DNA from: Pedosphaera sp.
GTDB lineage: Bacteria > Verrucomicrobiota > Verrucomicrobiia > Limisphaerales > JADLHS01
DNA length: 64,000 bases
Reading direction: 5' to 3'
NCBI GenBank assembly: GCA_009695195.1
Contig: SIBJ01000008.1
Span: 1-64,000, forward strand
A program made the translations under genes and the position numbers. Positions 1-8,219 of the stretch are shown piece after piece (the first letter of the stretch is position 1; every line of letters begins with the position of its first letter). A model generated the notes under the pieces. It made no database searches, was not told the origin of the DNA, and saw only the letters and a program-made list of their open reading frames with translations.

Positions 1-86
1 GGAACGCGGTCCTTTTTGGCCTGAATCAGCAGTTGTTCGAGTTTTCGGGTGACCTTGAAATCACCGCTGGCATATACGGGTTCCAT
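1..86 (-). CDS. 5' end of an unidentified gene, cut by the window edge
   Basis: An open reading frame starts with ATG at 86 and runs off the left end of the window, giving MEPVYASGDFKVTRKLEQLL and a few more residues. Nothing in these 28 residues identifies a family. It follows the redox operon on the same strand, 45 bases after that operon's last stop codon, so it may be its next member. No clear ribosome binding site is visible, so the start is uncertain. Confidence 0.35.
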   Translation of the reverse strand, partial: MEPVYASGDFKVTRKLEQLLIQAKKDRV

Positions 87-131
87 ATTTGCCAGCAAAA
101 ATAGCCTGTAACTCGACCATTGTCGAATTAC

Positions 132-833
132 TTATGCGCGGCTATATAGCACTTGTTTATTGACGGGTTTGCCATCGGCAGAGACCAGCAACAGATAAAT
201 CGCCGGGCCGTCCTTTTGTCGCACGAGCAACACGGGTGGCACTCCGCCACTGATGCAACGGATGGCGCAGGCGCGATGCGGTGTGAGATGTCCCGGATTC
301 ATCACGCCGAGAAAACATTTGCTGTCCACGATCTCGCCGAGAAGCGTCTGTCGGCCCAGTGGCACGACTGATGGCAAACCGATGGTTGATGCCGTGTTCG
401 TTGCGCGGATAGAATCGGGCATGACTTCGATCATCGTCTGATTGCCGCGATAGATCAGCGTGCCTTTGAGCGATACGGATTTGCCGTCGAACGTGGCGAT
501 GGAGGCGCGATCCAATCCAAACTTCCACGGCGCGACGAGGTGGTAGGCTGAAGCCGAAGCCGGGCTGTTTATCACACTTTGCAAAGTGTGATAATCGTTC
601 GTGCCCGGTCGCGGCACGAGCAGGTGCGGATACGGCTGCGTTCGCAGGACGCCGGTGAAACTCTTGACCGCGCCCCACTCGAACACGCTCACGCCAATCA
701 TGCGTTGCGACATCGCCAGCAAAACTGGCACGAGCACCGCCAGCACGAGCAAGCAAACAACCGCCTTGCGCAACGTCTTGCCGATGCCCGGTGCGGCCTT
801 GGCTTCCCAGCCGATGTAGAATTCGTCGTTCAT
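132..833 (-). CDS. Membrane-anchored protein with a Cys/His motif, last gene of the redox operon
   Basis: The 233-residue protein has one N-terminal membrane segment at about residues 25-43, followed by an exported or periplasmic part. The C-terminal third carries DSKCFLGVMNPG and, about eight residues on, HRACAIRCISGG. This three-cysteine, two-histidine set could bind metal or a cofactor, but I cannot name the family. Its ATG overlaps the stop of the upstream haem-Rieske gene (ATGA at 830-833), so the two are probably translationally coupled. The context implies a part in the same membrane redox chain; that is inference. Confidence 0.75.
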   Translation of the reverse strand: MNDEFYIGWEAKAAPGIGKTLRKAVVCLLVLAVLVPVLLAMSQRMIGVSVFEWGAVKSFTGVLRTQPYPHLLVPRPGTNDYHTLQSVINSPASASAYHLVAPWKFGLDRASIATFDGKSVSLKGTLIYRGNQTMIEVMPDSIRATNTASTIGLPSVVPLGRQTLLGEIVDSKCFLGVMNPGHLTPHRACAIRCISGGVPPVLLVRQKDGPAIYLLLVSADGKPVNKQVLYSRA

Positions 834-1993
834 TTCTTCGTAGCAGCCAAGGTAACGAGGCTCTCACTATTTCCGGTTACAGAATGAGCCTCCTCACGTC
901 GGCTGCTACCGTCAATTGTTGCCGGCTTGGCGCGCGTTCCGGCGGGATTCGGTTTCGGATGAACAAACACCCGGCCATTCTTCACGCGCACGTTGAATGT
1001 CGGGATTTTCTCCACGAAGGGTGGCGGCGACGCGCCGGTGTCCGGCTGATACTGGTAGCCGTGCCACGGACAGGTGATGCAGCCGGACACAATTTTGCCC
1101 TCGCCGAGCGGGCCGTTCTGGTGTTGGCAGACGTTCGACACGGCGGATATTTTTCCCTCGTATTTGAAAATCGCCACGCGCTCGCCGGAGAGGCAGACGA
1201 TACGCGCGCGGTTTTCGGAAATGTCGGCGACGGCGCAGGCGTCAACAAATTCGTCCTCTGTAGGAGACGAGGTAACGAGGCTCTGACTTTCCGTGGGGCG
1301 TGAGGCGTGAGGCGTGAGGCGTGATTCCGAATCGAGCGCAACTTCCCTTCGTGCCGCCGTGATATGCAACCCAAGCACAGTCACCAGCCCAAGTGCCACC
1401 GTGCCGACGTAAAGTGGACTTCCCTCGCCTTGTATTACGCCGAATGTCACATGCAACACCAGCAGCGCATACGCGACATACACCAGCATGTGCAGCGATT
1501 TCCAAACGGGCGCGCTCAAATTCGCGAGCCAGAAATCGTGGCTCGTCGCAGCCATCAGAAATAAAATGATGAGTGCGAAGAAGCCGAATGGCTGAAATGG
1601 GACGCTGGACACCGAACCGTTGATGGGACTTGAAACAAAGATGCTCAGGATCGGGTTCGTGTCGCTGCCGGCGTGATACGTGATGACGACGAGCGCTGCA
1701 TGAATCAATCCGAGCAGGAAGCAAGTCACGCCCGCGTGCCGGCGATTGTAAAGCAGCGGCAGGAACTGCGGATTCAGCCGGCACAGCGGCCCGATGCAAA
1801 GGATGATATGCAACAACAGGAACGCTCCTGTGCCGAAGGCGCGGATGAGCATGATCTCATCGGTGACGCGTGGGAACAGCACTTTGGTCAGCACGCTGAA
1901 GATGACGAGAAACGCCGCCACGCCGCCCACGAGCACGGCATCGTAGAACTTCTTCTGACGATTCCATTGAACTGAGACGTATTCGACGCCCAT
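830..1993 (-). CDS. Ferric-reductase-like haem membrane domain fused to a C-terminal Rieske [2Fe-2S] domain
   Basis: The 387-residue protein starts at the ATG at 1993 (MGVEYVSVQW), five bases after the upstream stop. Residues 20-210 form about six membrane helices with histidines at 62, 86, 98, 168 and 181, the pattern of the ferric-reductase/YedZ-type bis-haem b domain. Residues 248-345 form a Rieske domain with CQH (C289, H291) and CPWH (C308, H311). The usual FAD/NAD module of ferric reductases is missing and the Rieske domain stands in its place. The linker (about 222-246) and the last 26 residues are encoded by repeat elements (see repeats at 1260-1325 and 840-909). Likely role: electron transfer between an iron-sulphur centre and membrane haem; the substrate is unknown. 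Confidence 0.85.
   Translation of the reverse strand: MGVEYVSVQWNRQKKFYDAVLVGGVAAFLVIFSVLTKVLFPRVTDEIMLIRAFGTGAFLLLHIILCIGPLCRLNPQFLPLLYNRRHAGVTCFLLGLIHAALVVITYHAGSDTNPILSIFVSSPINGSVSSVPFQPFGFFALIILFLMAATSHDFWLANLSAPVWKSLHMLVYVAYALLVLHVTFGVIQGEGSPLYVGTVALGLVTVLGLHITAARREVALDSESRLTPHASRPTESQSLVTSSPTEDEFVDACAVADISENRARIVCLSGERVAIFKYEGKISAVSNVCQHQNGPLGEGKIVSGCITCPWHGYQYQPDTGASPPPFVEKIPTFNVRVKNGRVFVHPKPNPAGTRAKPATIDGSSRREEAHSVTGNSESLVTLAATKK
840..909. repeat. Palindromic element GTAGCAGCC, inside the haem-Rieske gene
   Basis: Arms at 840-863 and 886-909 are 24 bp, identical in complement over the outer 8 and inner 7 bases with about five mismatches between. On the minus strand the element encodes the end of the haem-Rieske protein, GSSRREEAHS...SLVTLAATKK, directly before the ATGA overlap with the next gene. 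Single arms occur at 1260, 7060 and 41429. Confidence 0.85.
1260..1325. repeat. Repeat arm plus heptamer array in the linker of the haem-Rieske gene
   Basis: GTAGGAGACGAGGTAACGAG at 1260-1279 is one arm of the 840-909 family. It is followed at 1298-1325 by four tandem GCGTGAG heptamers. Both are in the reading frame and encode most of the linker between membrane and Rieske domains (RLTPHASRPTESQSLVTSSP). Confidence 0.85.
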
Positions 1994-1997
1994 ATGC

Positions 1998-2486
1998 TTA
2001 TGGCTTTTGAAGCGCGAACGGCTTCGATACTTCGACGATTTTCTGGTCTGCCAGACTATAAAGGACGAGCACGCCACTGGCCGACGCGGCGTCGGGTGAC
2101 AACGGCAGCGCCACGGATGAATTAAACGCGCCGAGCAAGCGCGCGTTGTCCGGCAGCGTCTCGGTGATGTTCGGATTGCCCGCGATCCAATAGACGATCA
2201 AATCCGGTTTCACGAAATCTTTCGCTGCGGAAAACTCCACGGCGAAGCGGCCGCCGCCAACACTCTCGCGAAACAGCCGAACTTGAATCGGTGTCTTCGC
2301 GAAAAGGTCGGTGCGTTCCCATTCGGTGACTGCAAATGTTTGCGGCGACGCGACCAATTCCTTCGGCAACGAAGTCATGCCCGGCACAGGCTTGCGCGCG
2401 GCGATGCCGACGGCGAACGCGATTGGCAGAATCACGCCAAGCACGATGACCACGCGGCGATGTCGTTGGCGCAACGGACGGATCAT
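1998..2486 (-). CDS. Hypothetical membrane-anchored exported protein of the redox operon
   Basis: The start at 2486 (MIRPLRQRHRR) is chosen because its ATG overlaps the upstream stop by four bases and because it gives a normal anchor: a basic N-terminus followed by a hydrophobic helix at about residues 12-30. The remaining 130 residues look like a small extracytoplasmic domain without recognisable motifs. It sits between a small membrane protein and the haem-Rieske protein, so a structural or assembly role in that complex is plausible but unproven. Confidence 0.75.
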   Translation of the reverse strand: MIRPLRQRHRRVVIVLGVILPIAFAVGIAARKPVPGMTSLPKELVASPQTFAVTEWERTDLFAKTPIQVRLFRESVGGGRFAVEFSAAKDFVKPDLIVYWIAGNPNITETLPDNARLLGAFNSSVALPLSPDAASASGVLVLYSLADQKIVEVSKPFALQKP

Positions 2487-2743
2487 GGCGCAACTCCCTT
2501 CCGTGCCGCGCGACGATGTGCGTTGCACTCTTCGGGCGGCTCTTTCACGCCAGTGGCCCAACGGCGAAGGAGTAACGGCCACAACGCCATCACGCCGGGT
2601 ATGATCAGCAGACGGAATCCCCACGGGCCTTGCGCGGCATGCGGATCAATTCTTTTTGCGCCGACCAGCACGAACGGAAGTGCGAACACCAGTCCGCACG
2701 CCAGATAAATTCCCAGCGCGATGAGGAATGCGGCGGCGATCAT
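2483..2743 (-). CDS. Small two-helix membrane protein of the redox operon
   Basis: This 86-residue protein has two hydrophobic segments, at about residues 3-27 and 42-60, and a basic C-terminus. It overlaps both neighbours by four bases (ATGA), so it is a true operon member rather than a chance frame. No family recognised. Small subunits of this kind often accompany membrane oxidoreductases, but nothing in the sequence proves that here. Confidence 0.75.
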   Translation of the reverse strand: MIAAAFLIALGIYLACGLVFALPFVLVGAKRIDPHAAQGPWGFRLLIIPGVMALWPLLLRRWATGVKEPPEECNAHRRAARKGVAP

Positions 2744-3906
2744 GGAGTCGTCGGGTTTGTTTCAACTTCGAGCCGGTGCGCCTTGCGGCCGCCGCGTTGT
2801 GTTTTGTCGCACGGCTGGTCGCTCTCGATCAACATGCCGGCCAGGTTCACGGCACGTTCCGCCAAAGCGCATGCACCCTCGCGCAGTTCGGCGCTGTGCT
2901 GGACGGCGGCGATGTTTTTCTCCATGTCTTCCGCAGTCCAGCCGCGCGAGTGGGCGATGAAGGGAAACTGCGGAACGTGAAAGCCCAGTTCGGTAAAGAA
3001 ACTCAGGAGCTGGCCGGCCACGCCCTGGATGTTGTCCTGTCCGCCGGTGATGATGAAGCTGGCGACCTTGTTTTGAATCAGCACGCGATCCTTGATGGTG
3101 ATCTGGTTTTGAACACAGTTCAATCGCTCGGCCATTTTGAAATAGAGCGAACTCGCCTGACCCCAGCGGATCGGCGTGGCCATCAACACCACGTCGGCCC
3201 AATGCACGATGGCTTCATACACCGGCGTCAACTGGTCGGCTTCATCCATCTGGGTAATGGAGCAGGGCCAGGTGCAGGCGTGTGCGCTCTTGGAGTAATA
3301 ACCTTCGCACGCGCGGAACTTGAGTTCGGAGAGTTTGATCAACTGTGTCTCGCACTTGAGGTGTTCCCGAACGTGTTTTAGCGCGACTTCCAACAGCGCC
3401 TCGGAGGTGGAATAACGCGGGTTCGCGGGGTCTTGCGCTGTGGTGGAAATGCCGACCACACGGATCGCGCCGGGTTCGCGTTTCACGGGGCGGGCCAGCG
3501 GATGCGGCGCGTGCGGCTTTTTGCTACGCGCCGTGGCGGGCGTGGCGCGAACAAACAGGCGGCCATTCTCAACTTTCACTTCATGGCTCGGAACAGCGTC
3601 GTCTTCAAATCCCGGTTCGCCCTTGCCGTGCAAGCGATGAAACTTCCAATTGTGCCAGGGGCAGACCACGTATTCGCCATCGAGCCGGCCCTGGCCGAGC
3701 GGCCCGCCCGCATGGTTGCAGATATTGGAGATCGCGCCGAACACTCCGTCACTGTGCGAAATGGCGAGCTTGGTTTTCCCGAGGGAAATCTCGGTGAGCG
3801 CTTTTCCGGCGAAGGTTTCGACCGGACCGGCGTTGAACCAGGAGTTGGTGGTGTCAGGCATGATTGGTTCGGTTGACGAGTTTATTGGGTTGCGTTGAAA
3901 ATTCAT
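2740..3906 (-). CDS. Rieske ferredoxin domain fused to an NAD(P)H-dependent FMN-reductase-like flavodoxin domain
   Basis: The 388-residue soluble protein has two domains. Residues 22-125 are a Rieske domain with CNH (C63, H65) and CPWH (C82, H85) ligands. After a Pro/Lys-rich linker, residues 146-370 are a flavodoxin-like NAD(P)H:FMN reductase domain beginning VVGISTTAQDPANPRYS, with ATPIRWGQASSLYFKMAERL as the flavin-binding loop region. Known members of each family move electrons from NAD(P)H to flavin or through a [2Fe-2S] cluster, so one chain could carry NAD(P)H-to-FMN-to-Rieske transfer. The ATG overlaps the preceding gene's stop (ATGA at 3903-3906). It probably supplies electrons to the haem-Rieske membrane protein downstream. 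Confidence 0.88.
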   Translation of the reverse strand: MNFQRNPINSSTEPIMPDTTNSWFNAGPVETFAGKALTEISLGKTKLAISHSDGVFGAISNICNHAGGPLGQGRLDGEYVVCPWHNWKFHRLHGKGEPGFEDDAVPSHEVKVENGRLFVRATPATARSKKPHAPHPLARPVKREPGAIRVVGISTTAQDPANPRYSTSEALLEVALKHVREHLKCETQLIKLSELKFRACEGYYSKSAHACTWPCSITQMDEADQLTPVYEAIVHWADVVLMATPIRWGQASSLYFKMAERLNCVQNQITIKDRVLIQNKVASFIITGGQDNIQGVAGQLLSFFTELGFHVPQFPFIAHSRGWTAEDMEKNIAAVQHSAELREGACALAERAVNLAGMLIESDQPCDKTQRGGRKAHRLEVETNPTTP

Positions 3907-4241
3907 CCGGCCTCGGCTTTCGGTCCGGACTTCAATTCCGCGTTCAGCGAATAACTGATGACCGTGCGGATGAGAACCATGCCGCCGAGCACGATCAGGT
4001 CGTCGCGGCTGGGTTTCATGAGCGTGTCAATGATGTCCGCCGCGATCAGAAATTCCAAGCCCAACAAAAGATAATAGCCCAGCGAGTGCCGGAGATGCTT
4101 GCGATCCGCGTCCACATTCCGCCCGCGCAGGGCGTGAACCTCCGTACGCACGCACCGCAACACTCCGATGACCACGCCATAGACAATCACCAGCACGCCC
4201 AGCACGCCGATGGCAAAACTTGTGTGATGCAGGTATGCCAT
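3903..4241 (-). CDS. DUF1622 family membrane protein, first gene of the redox operon
   Basis: The 112-residue protein has three hydrophobic segments and the DUF1622 signature region LEFLIAADIIDTLMKPSRDD followed by LIVLGGMVLIRTVISYSLN. The family is widespread, small, membrane-bound and of unknown function. It starts the run of genes that overlap by four bases, so it is probably co-transcribed with the Rieske genes. The gap to the upstream Spondin_N gene is only three bases, so a longer transcript is possible. Confidence 0.85.
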   Translation of the reverse strand: MAYLHHTSFAIGVLGVLVIVYGVVIGVLRCVRTEVHALRGRNVDADRKHLRHSLGYYLLLGLEFLIAADIIDTLMKPSRDDLIVLGGMVLIRTVISYSLNAELKSGPKAEAG

Positions 4242-4244
4242 TCG

Positions 4245-5117
4245 TTAATCCAAGCGCGTGAAGGTGAAAGTTCCGAACGGCACAATGACCCCGTTTTGAA
4301 TCGCCGGAAAGCCGGTGAACTGGGTCACGACGCCGCGCGGCACGGTGACCAGGTCGGGCGAGGCGTAGGAGACGCCGCTGTCCGTGCCTGTGTCTTTGGC
4401 GTACAGCGTCACGACATTGTTCGTCACCCACTGGCCGTTTTCAATCAGGTTGAGACTGTCAACGCCCACGAACCAGTCGGGGCTGGGCGCAATCATGGAT
4501 ACAAGTGTGACGAGCGGAAAATTCCGGCTCATCGGTTGAGGAAAGGTCAAGCTCACGCTGCCGGGACTCGGACTGATGCCGCCGCCGGACAATTGAAAGT
4601 GCGCCGTGCCACTCGAAATCGCGGGCGCGATTTCATTGAGGAGCGTGGTCTTCTGTCCCAACTCCGCCATGAGCCGCATCCCCTCGCTCGCGGTTTCGCC
4701 GTCGCGCCAGAAATGCACGCTCGCGTTGTGCGTGCCGCCCACCAGGCCGGAGAAGTGTGCGTTGGCCGGCCAGTTGGTCGGATGCGTCGCCTGACTCCAA
4801 GTTGCATTGAAAACGACTTGATAACGCGCGGTAAAATCGGAAACGACTCGGAAAAAGGCCTGGCTGCCATTCATCGGAATAACAGCGACGTTGTTGCTCG
4901 TCGGCGCACCGATATTGACCCAGTTCCCGAAAAGGCGGGCTGCCGCCTGCACTTGATAACTCGCGCGACCGCCGCTCCAGCTTAAAGTGATTTGTCCGTC
5001 GCTCGCCGTGATGTTGTTGATGACCGGCTGTGCTAATGAAACGTCCGCGTGGAGATTCGCCGCAGAGAAGCTGACCGACATCCCAACGATTGCTTTGATG
5101 AGTAATTGCTTTTGCAT
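4245..5117 (-). CDS. Secreted protein with a Spondin_N domain
   Basis: The 290-residue protein starts at MQKQLLIKAIVG (5117) and has a signal peptide ending near AANLHA. Residues 28-95 form a beta-rich module common in verrucomicrobial secreted proteins (GQITLSWSGG, then AFFRV). From about residue 98 the Spondin_N domain is clear: YQVVFNATWSQATHP, AHFSGLVGGTHN, SMIAPSPDWFVGVDSLNL and KDTGTDSGVSY. In animals this domain is extracellular and adhesive; bacterial copies are known but uncharacterised. Role here: probably cell-surface or matrix binding. Confidence 0.85.
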   Translation of the reverse strand: MQKQLLIKAIVGMSVSFSAANLHADVSLAQPVINNITASDGQITLSWSGGRASYQVQAAARLFGNWVNIGAPTSNNVAVIPMNGSQAFFRVVSDFTARYQVVFNATWSQATHPTNWPANAHFSGLVGGTHNASVHFWRDGETASEGMRLMAELGQKTTLLNEIAPAISSGTAHFQLSGGGISPSPGSVSLTFPQPMSRNFPLVTLVSMIAPSPDWFVGVDSLNLIENGQWVTNNVVTLYAKDTGTDSGVSYASPDLVTVPRGVVTQFTGFPAIQNGVIVPFGTFTFTRLD

Positions 5118-5158
5118 ACCCGTTCGTCGGGGATGAGTCTCCAAAACTTACAGCCGTA

Positions 5159-6763
5159 TCACGCGACCGCGAGTTGGGGCGTAATCGGCGTCTTCAAAGT
5201 TCCGTTCACACGCTGCATTGCGACGTCACTCGCTCCGAGTCGCTGGAGCAAATGATCCCCCACGCGTAAGGCGTTGGCAACGATAGTGAGTGTCGGATTT
5301 ACTGCACCGCTCGAAACGAAGAAGCTGCCGTCCACGACGTAAAGGTTGTCCACGTCGTGAGCGCGGCAATTCAAGTCCAGCACGGATGTTTTCGGGTCTT
5401 CGCCAAATTTGCACGTGCCGACCTGGTGGCCGAGGCTGTGCATTGGCATCTTGGTTTGGAAATATCCGGTTGTGGCCTTCGGTGAATTCTCCGAATCAAT
5501 CTCCCGCAGAATGTTTTCCCAACGCGCGTTCAGACGCGCGAACGGTTCGCTGTTGTTCTCGGTGTAATCAATCACGATCTTGTCGCCGTCAGTGCGGACT
5601 TGGTTGCGCGTGTCGGGCAAATCTTCCGTCGTGAGCCACCAATCCACCGAACACTTCGCGACTTCTTCCAGCGTGAGCGGCGCGTATTTGGCTTCCTGGC
5701 CGACGAGGCCGTCCATGACTGTCTTGCCCATGAGTTGGATGTTGCCCATCGGAAATTCGTAGCCCGGTTCGCCCCAATAAAAATCATTGATCGCCATCGT
5801 CTTTTGGAACTTCGACGGATTGATCTTAGCGTTCGTGACCGCGATGAGCGAACCAAGGACGTGCTTCATCAAATTGCGACCCACGAGCCCGGAGGAATTG
5901 TTCGCCAGACCTCGCGGATGTTTCTCATTCGCCGAACGCAGCAGCAACGCCGCTGAATTCACTGCGCCGCATGACACGACGACGATGTCGCCGGTAAACG
6001 TCGTCGGCTCACCTTTCACTTCGGCCACGACGCCGCTGATTTCGCGACCCGACGCGCTGGTTAGCAGCCGCAAAACTTTCGCCTCCGTGACGAGCGTGAC
6101 GTTCGACTTGTCCATCACGGGCCGGACACCAAGAACATCCGCGTCTGATTTCGCGCCGACCATGCAGGGGTAACCGTCGCACGTCGCGCAACGGATGCAG
6201 GGGCTGCTGTGCATCGCGGCTTCGTTGAGGCGCACGCCCATCGGCGCGGGATAGGGCTTGAGGCCGCGCGCCTTGAGCGTTTGAAACACTTCCGCGATGC
6301 GCGGTTCGTGACTGATCGGCGGGAACGGATAATCCTGCGCGCGCCACGGCTCGGTCGGGTCTTCGCCGGCCTTGCCGTGAACCTGGAATAACTCCTCGGC
6401 CTGCGTGTAATAATTCTCCCAATCGCGATACTTGATCGGCCACTCGGGCGAAATTCCATCGCGATGGCGGAACGATTCAAAATCCTTTTCGCGCAACCGG
6501 AACAGCGCCGCACCATAAACCTTCGTGTTGCCGCCGACGTGATAACTGAAGCCCGGATAAATCTCGCCGCCGTCCTTGTTGAACATCTTCTCGGACGAAT
6601 AATACTTGAATGAACCTTTGTAGCTCCAGTTCTCCTTCTCGCGTGGCAGAAACGGTCCACGCTCCAGCACAAGAATGTTTTTGCCGCTGGGCGCAAGGCG
6701 ATTCAACAGCGTGCCGCCGCCCGCGCCCGTGCCGATGATGATGACGTCGAAGTGTTCGTTCAT
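5159..6763 (-). CDS. GMC family FAD-dependent oxidoreductase
   Basis: The 534-residue protein starts at MNEHFDVIIIGTGAGGGTLL (6763), giving the FAD dinucleotide-binding GxGxxG at residues 11-16 and the acidic strand end LVLERG. The middle contains the cysteine-rich CIRCATCDGYPC. The C-terminal GMC block is GHQVGTCKFGEDPKTS, then LYVVDGSFFVSSGAVNPTLT. GMC enzymes oxidise alcohols, sugars or sterols; the substrate cannot be told here. No signal peptide is seen. It lies 41 bases upstream of the Spondin_N gene on the same strand. Confidence 0.9.
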   Translation of the reverse strand: MNEHFDVIIIGTGAGGGTLLNRLAPSGKNILVLERGPFLPREKENWSYKGSFKYYSSEKMFNKDGGEIYPGFSYHVGGNTKVYGAALFRLREKDFESFRHRDGISPEWPIKYRDWENYYTQAEELFQVHGKAGEDPTEPWRAQDYPFPPISHEPRIAEVFQTLKARGLKPYPAPMGVRLNEAAMHSSPCIRCATCDGYPCMVGAKSDADVLGVRPVMDKSNVTLVTEAKVLRLLTSASGREISGVVAEVKGEPTTFTGDIVVVSCGAVNSAALLLRSANEKHPRGLANNSSGLVGRNLMKHVLGSLIAVTNAKINPSKFQKTMAINDFYWGEPGYEFPMGNIQLMGKTVMDGLVGQEAKYAPLTLEEVAKCSVDWWLTTEDLPDTRNQVRTDGDKIVIDYTENNSEPFARLNARWENILREIDSENSPKATTGYFQTKMPMHSLGHQVGTCKFGEDPKTSVLDLNCRAHDVDNLYVVDGSFFVSSGAVNPTLTIVANALRVGDHLLQRLGASDVAMQRVNGTLKTPITPQLAVA

Positions 6764-7188
6764 GACGGCAGTTGGTCGGGGCGGGAGGGGAAACCTTACA
6801 GGGTGCGGCAAAGACAATTCCCGCCCATGAGCACAACAGCCCAGCCTAGCCCAGCCTAGACCGCCACTGTAAATGAATCCCAACGGGATTCCGACCATCA
6901 GCCCAAGGTTGCGAGGAACGAGCTACCTTGGGGATGGTCCGAAAATGGAAACCAACCCCAACGGGGTTGCGACCAAAATCATTCGTTCGGTGTCGGGGCG
7001 GATTTGCCACAACCCCGTTGGGGCGGGCGGGACGGCGAAGGTGGGAAAACTTTTTACCCGTAGCAGCCGACGTGAAGGGGCTCAAATTTTCCCTGACCTG
7101 AATGCAGCGCCGTTAATTCGCCACCGCTACGCAGTGGAAAATCATGACCCGCTCCCTTGCGCTACGCCGAGAGGAAATCCGGGGCTGT
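6764..7188. repeat. Intergenic region filled with short palindromic repeats
   Basis: No gene is seen. It holds a compound repeat at about 6877-7030 made of small self-complementary words: CCCAACGGGATT, CCCAAGG...CCTTGGGG, CCCCAACGGGGTTG and CAACCCCGTTGGGG. The same words recur in reverse order and orientation at about 10784-10950, on the other side of the IS-interrupted gene and regulator. At 7060-7084 is a single copy of the GTAGCAGCCGACGTGA-type repeat also found at 840-909. Confidence 0.7.
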
Positions 7189-8219
7189 TTACTTCTGTTG
7201 CACATGCACGTGGTTAACCACACCTTCCGGTACGACCTTGCCGTAATTGTCAGCAAAACGTTTTAGAAGGTTGTAGTCTTTATGGTCTTTACCGTCCGCG
7301 TTGAAGTCGCTGACTCGAAAATCCACAGCCGCTCCGTACAGGTGTTGGCTTCCCCACTTCACCGGCTTATGCACCTCCAGAAGGTACACGTTTGCGTGAT
7401 GCACTGGATTCCTATAACAGGAGGATACCGAGGTGGTGATTGGCGGAACTCCTCCGCCAGCGTCCGCGACGACCCCGGCGGCAGCATTCACTGCCCATCC
7501 CGTCACCAACCCCCAGTTTGGGTAATCGCCGAAATTTAGCTCCGGATGTGCTCCGGTGAAATCGGAGACATCGGGCACGCCCCCCGTGACAGGAAAATCA
7601 ACATATTCCTGACGGAGTTGCCCCAAATCGGATTGTTGAATTGTTTTGGCGCGTGGATTGCCCACAATGTTTCCAGCGCCGTCAACAAGCGTAGCCGTCA
7701 CGGTGAACCCGAGTAATGGGCGCGGTTCGTAGTGTCTGCCTGCCTCCGTCGGCGCGTAATTGGGCCAGCCGATGAGGGACGCCAAGTTGAAGTCGAAAGA
7801 CGATCCAACACCACTGTTTGGGCTGGCCACGAAATAGGTTTCACTGCTAGGACTGGTATCGCTCGGGTCAATCATCCAAATCACAGAATATCCAGCCGGA
7901 ACGGTTGTTATCACTTGGCATCGAATCAAGTCGTCAGAGCAAAATGAAAGGTCGCCATCGGGGGTTTCGTTTGCAAACTGCGATGGGATGTAAACATAGA
8001 AATCTAGCACCTGTGACGGTAAGGAAACATTGTCAAGCAGCGTGGCAAGTCCGAAGGCTGGCCCTGTTGACTGGAAGACGAGCGTGTATGAGCCTGGGTT
8101 TAAGCTCAACTGCATGGAGTGGGAAACCCAGTTCGGGAAATGTGAAGCATTCAGGCTTGTGCTCGCCACCACGCCAGCCCCGGAACTGACGGTCACTGAA
8201 TAGGGGGAGGCATCCGGGT
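7189..8219 (-). pseudogene. 3' part of a secreted M15-like peptidase gene interrupted by an IS
   Basis: This is the C-terminal piece of a gene whose 5' piece lies at 9685-10015. It has no start of its own: sequence upstream of 8219 is the IS element. The last 53 residues contain SQHLYGAAVDF and NHVHV, matching the SxHxxGxAxD and terminal His pattern of M15-type zinc peptidases (D,D-carboxypeptidase/endolysin fold). Upstream parts look like beta-sandwich domains of the NGSFE type. Joining 9685 directly to 8219 restores one frame of 453 residues across the junction (FDNAGDHPDASPYSVTV). The gene is therefore probably inactive unless the IS excises precisely. Confidence 0.85.
8209..8219. repeat. 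Left target-site duplication of the IS4 element
   Basis: GGCATCCGGGT, identical to 9674-9684 immediately after the right inverted repeat. Removing the IS and one copy joins the two halves of the interrupted gene in frame. Confidence 0.93.
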
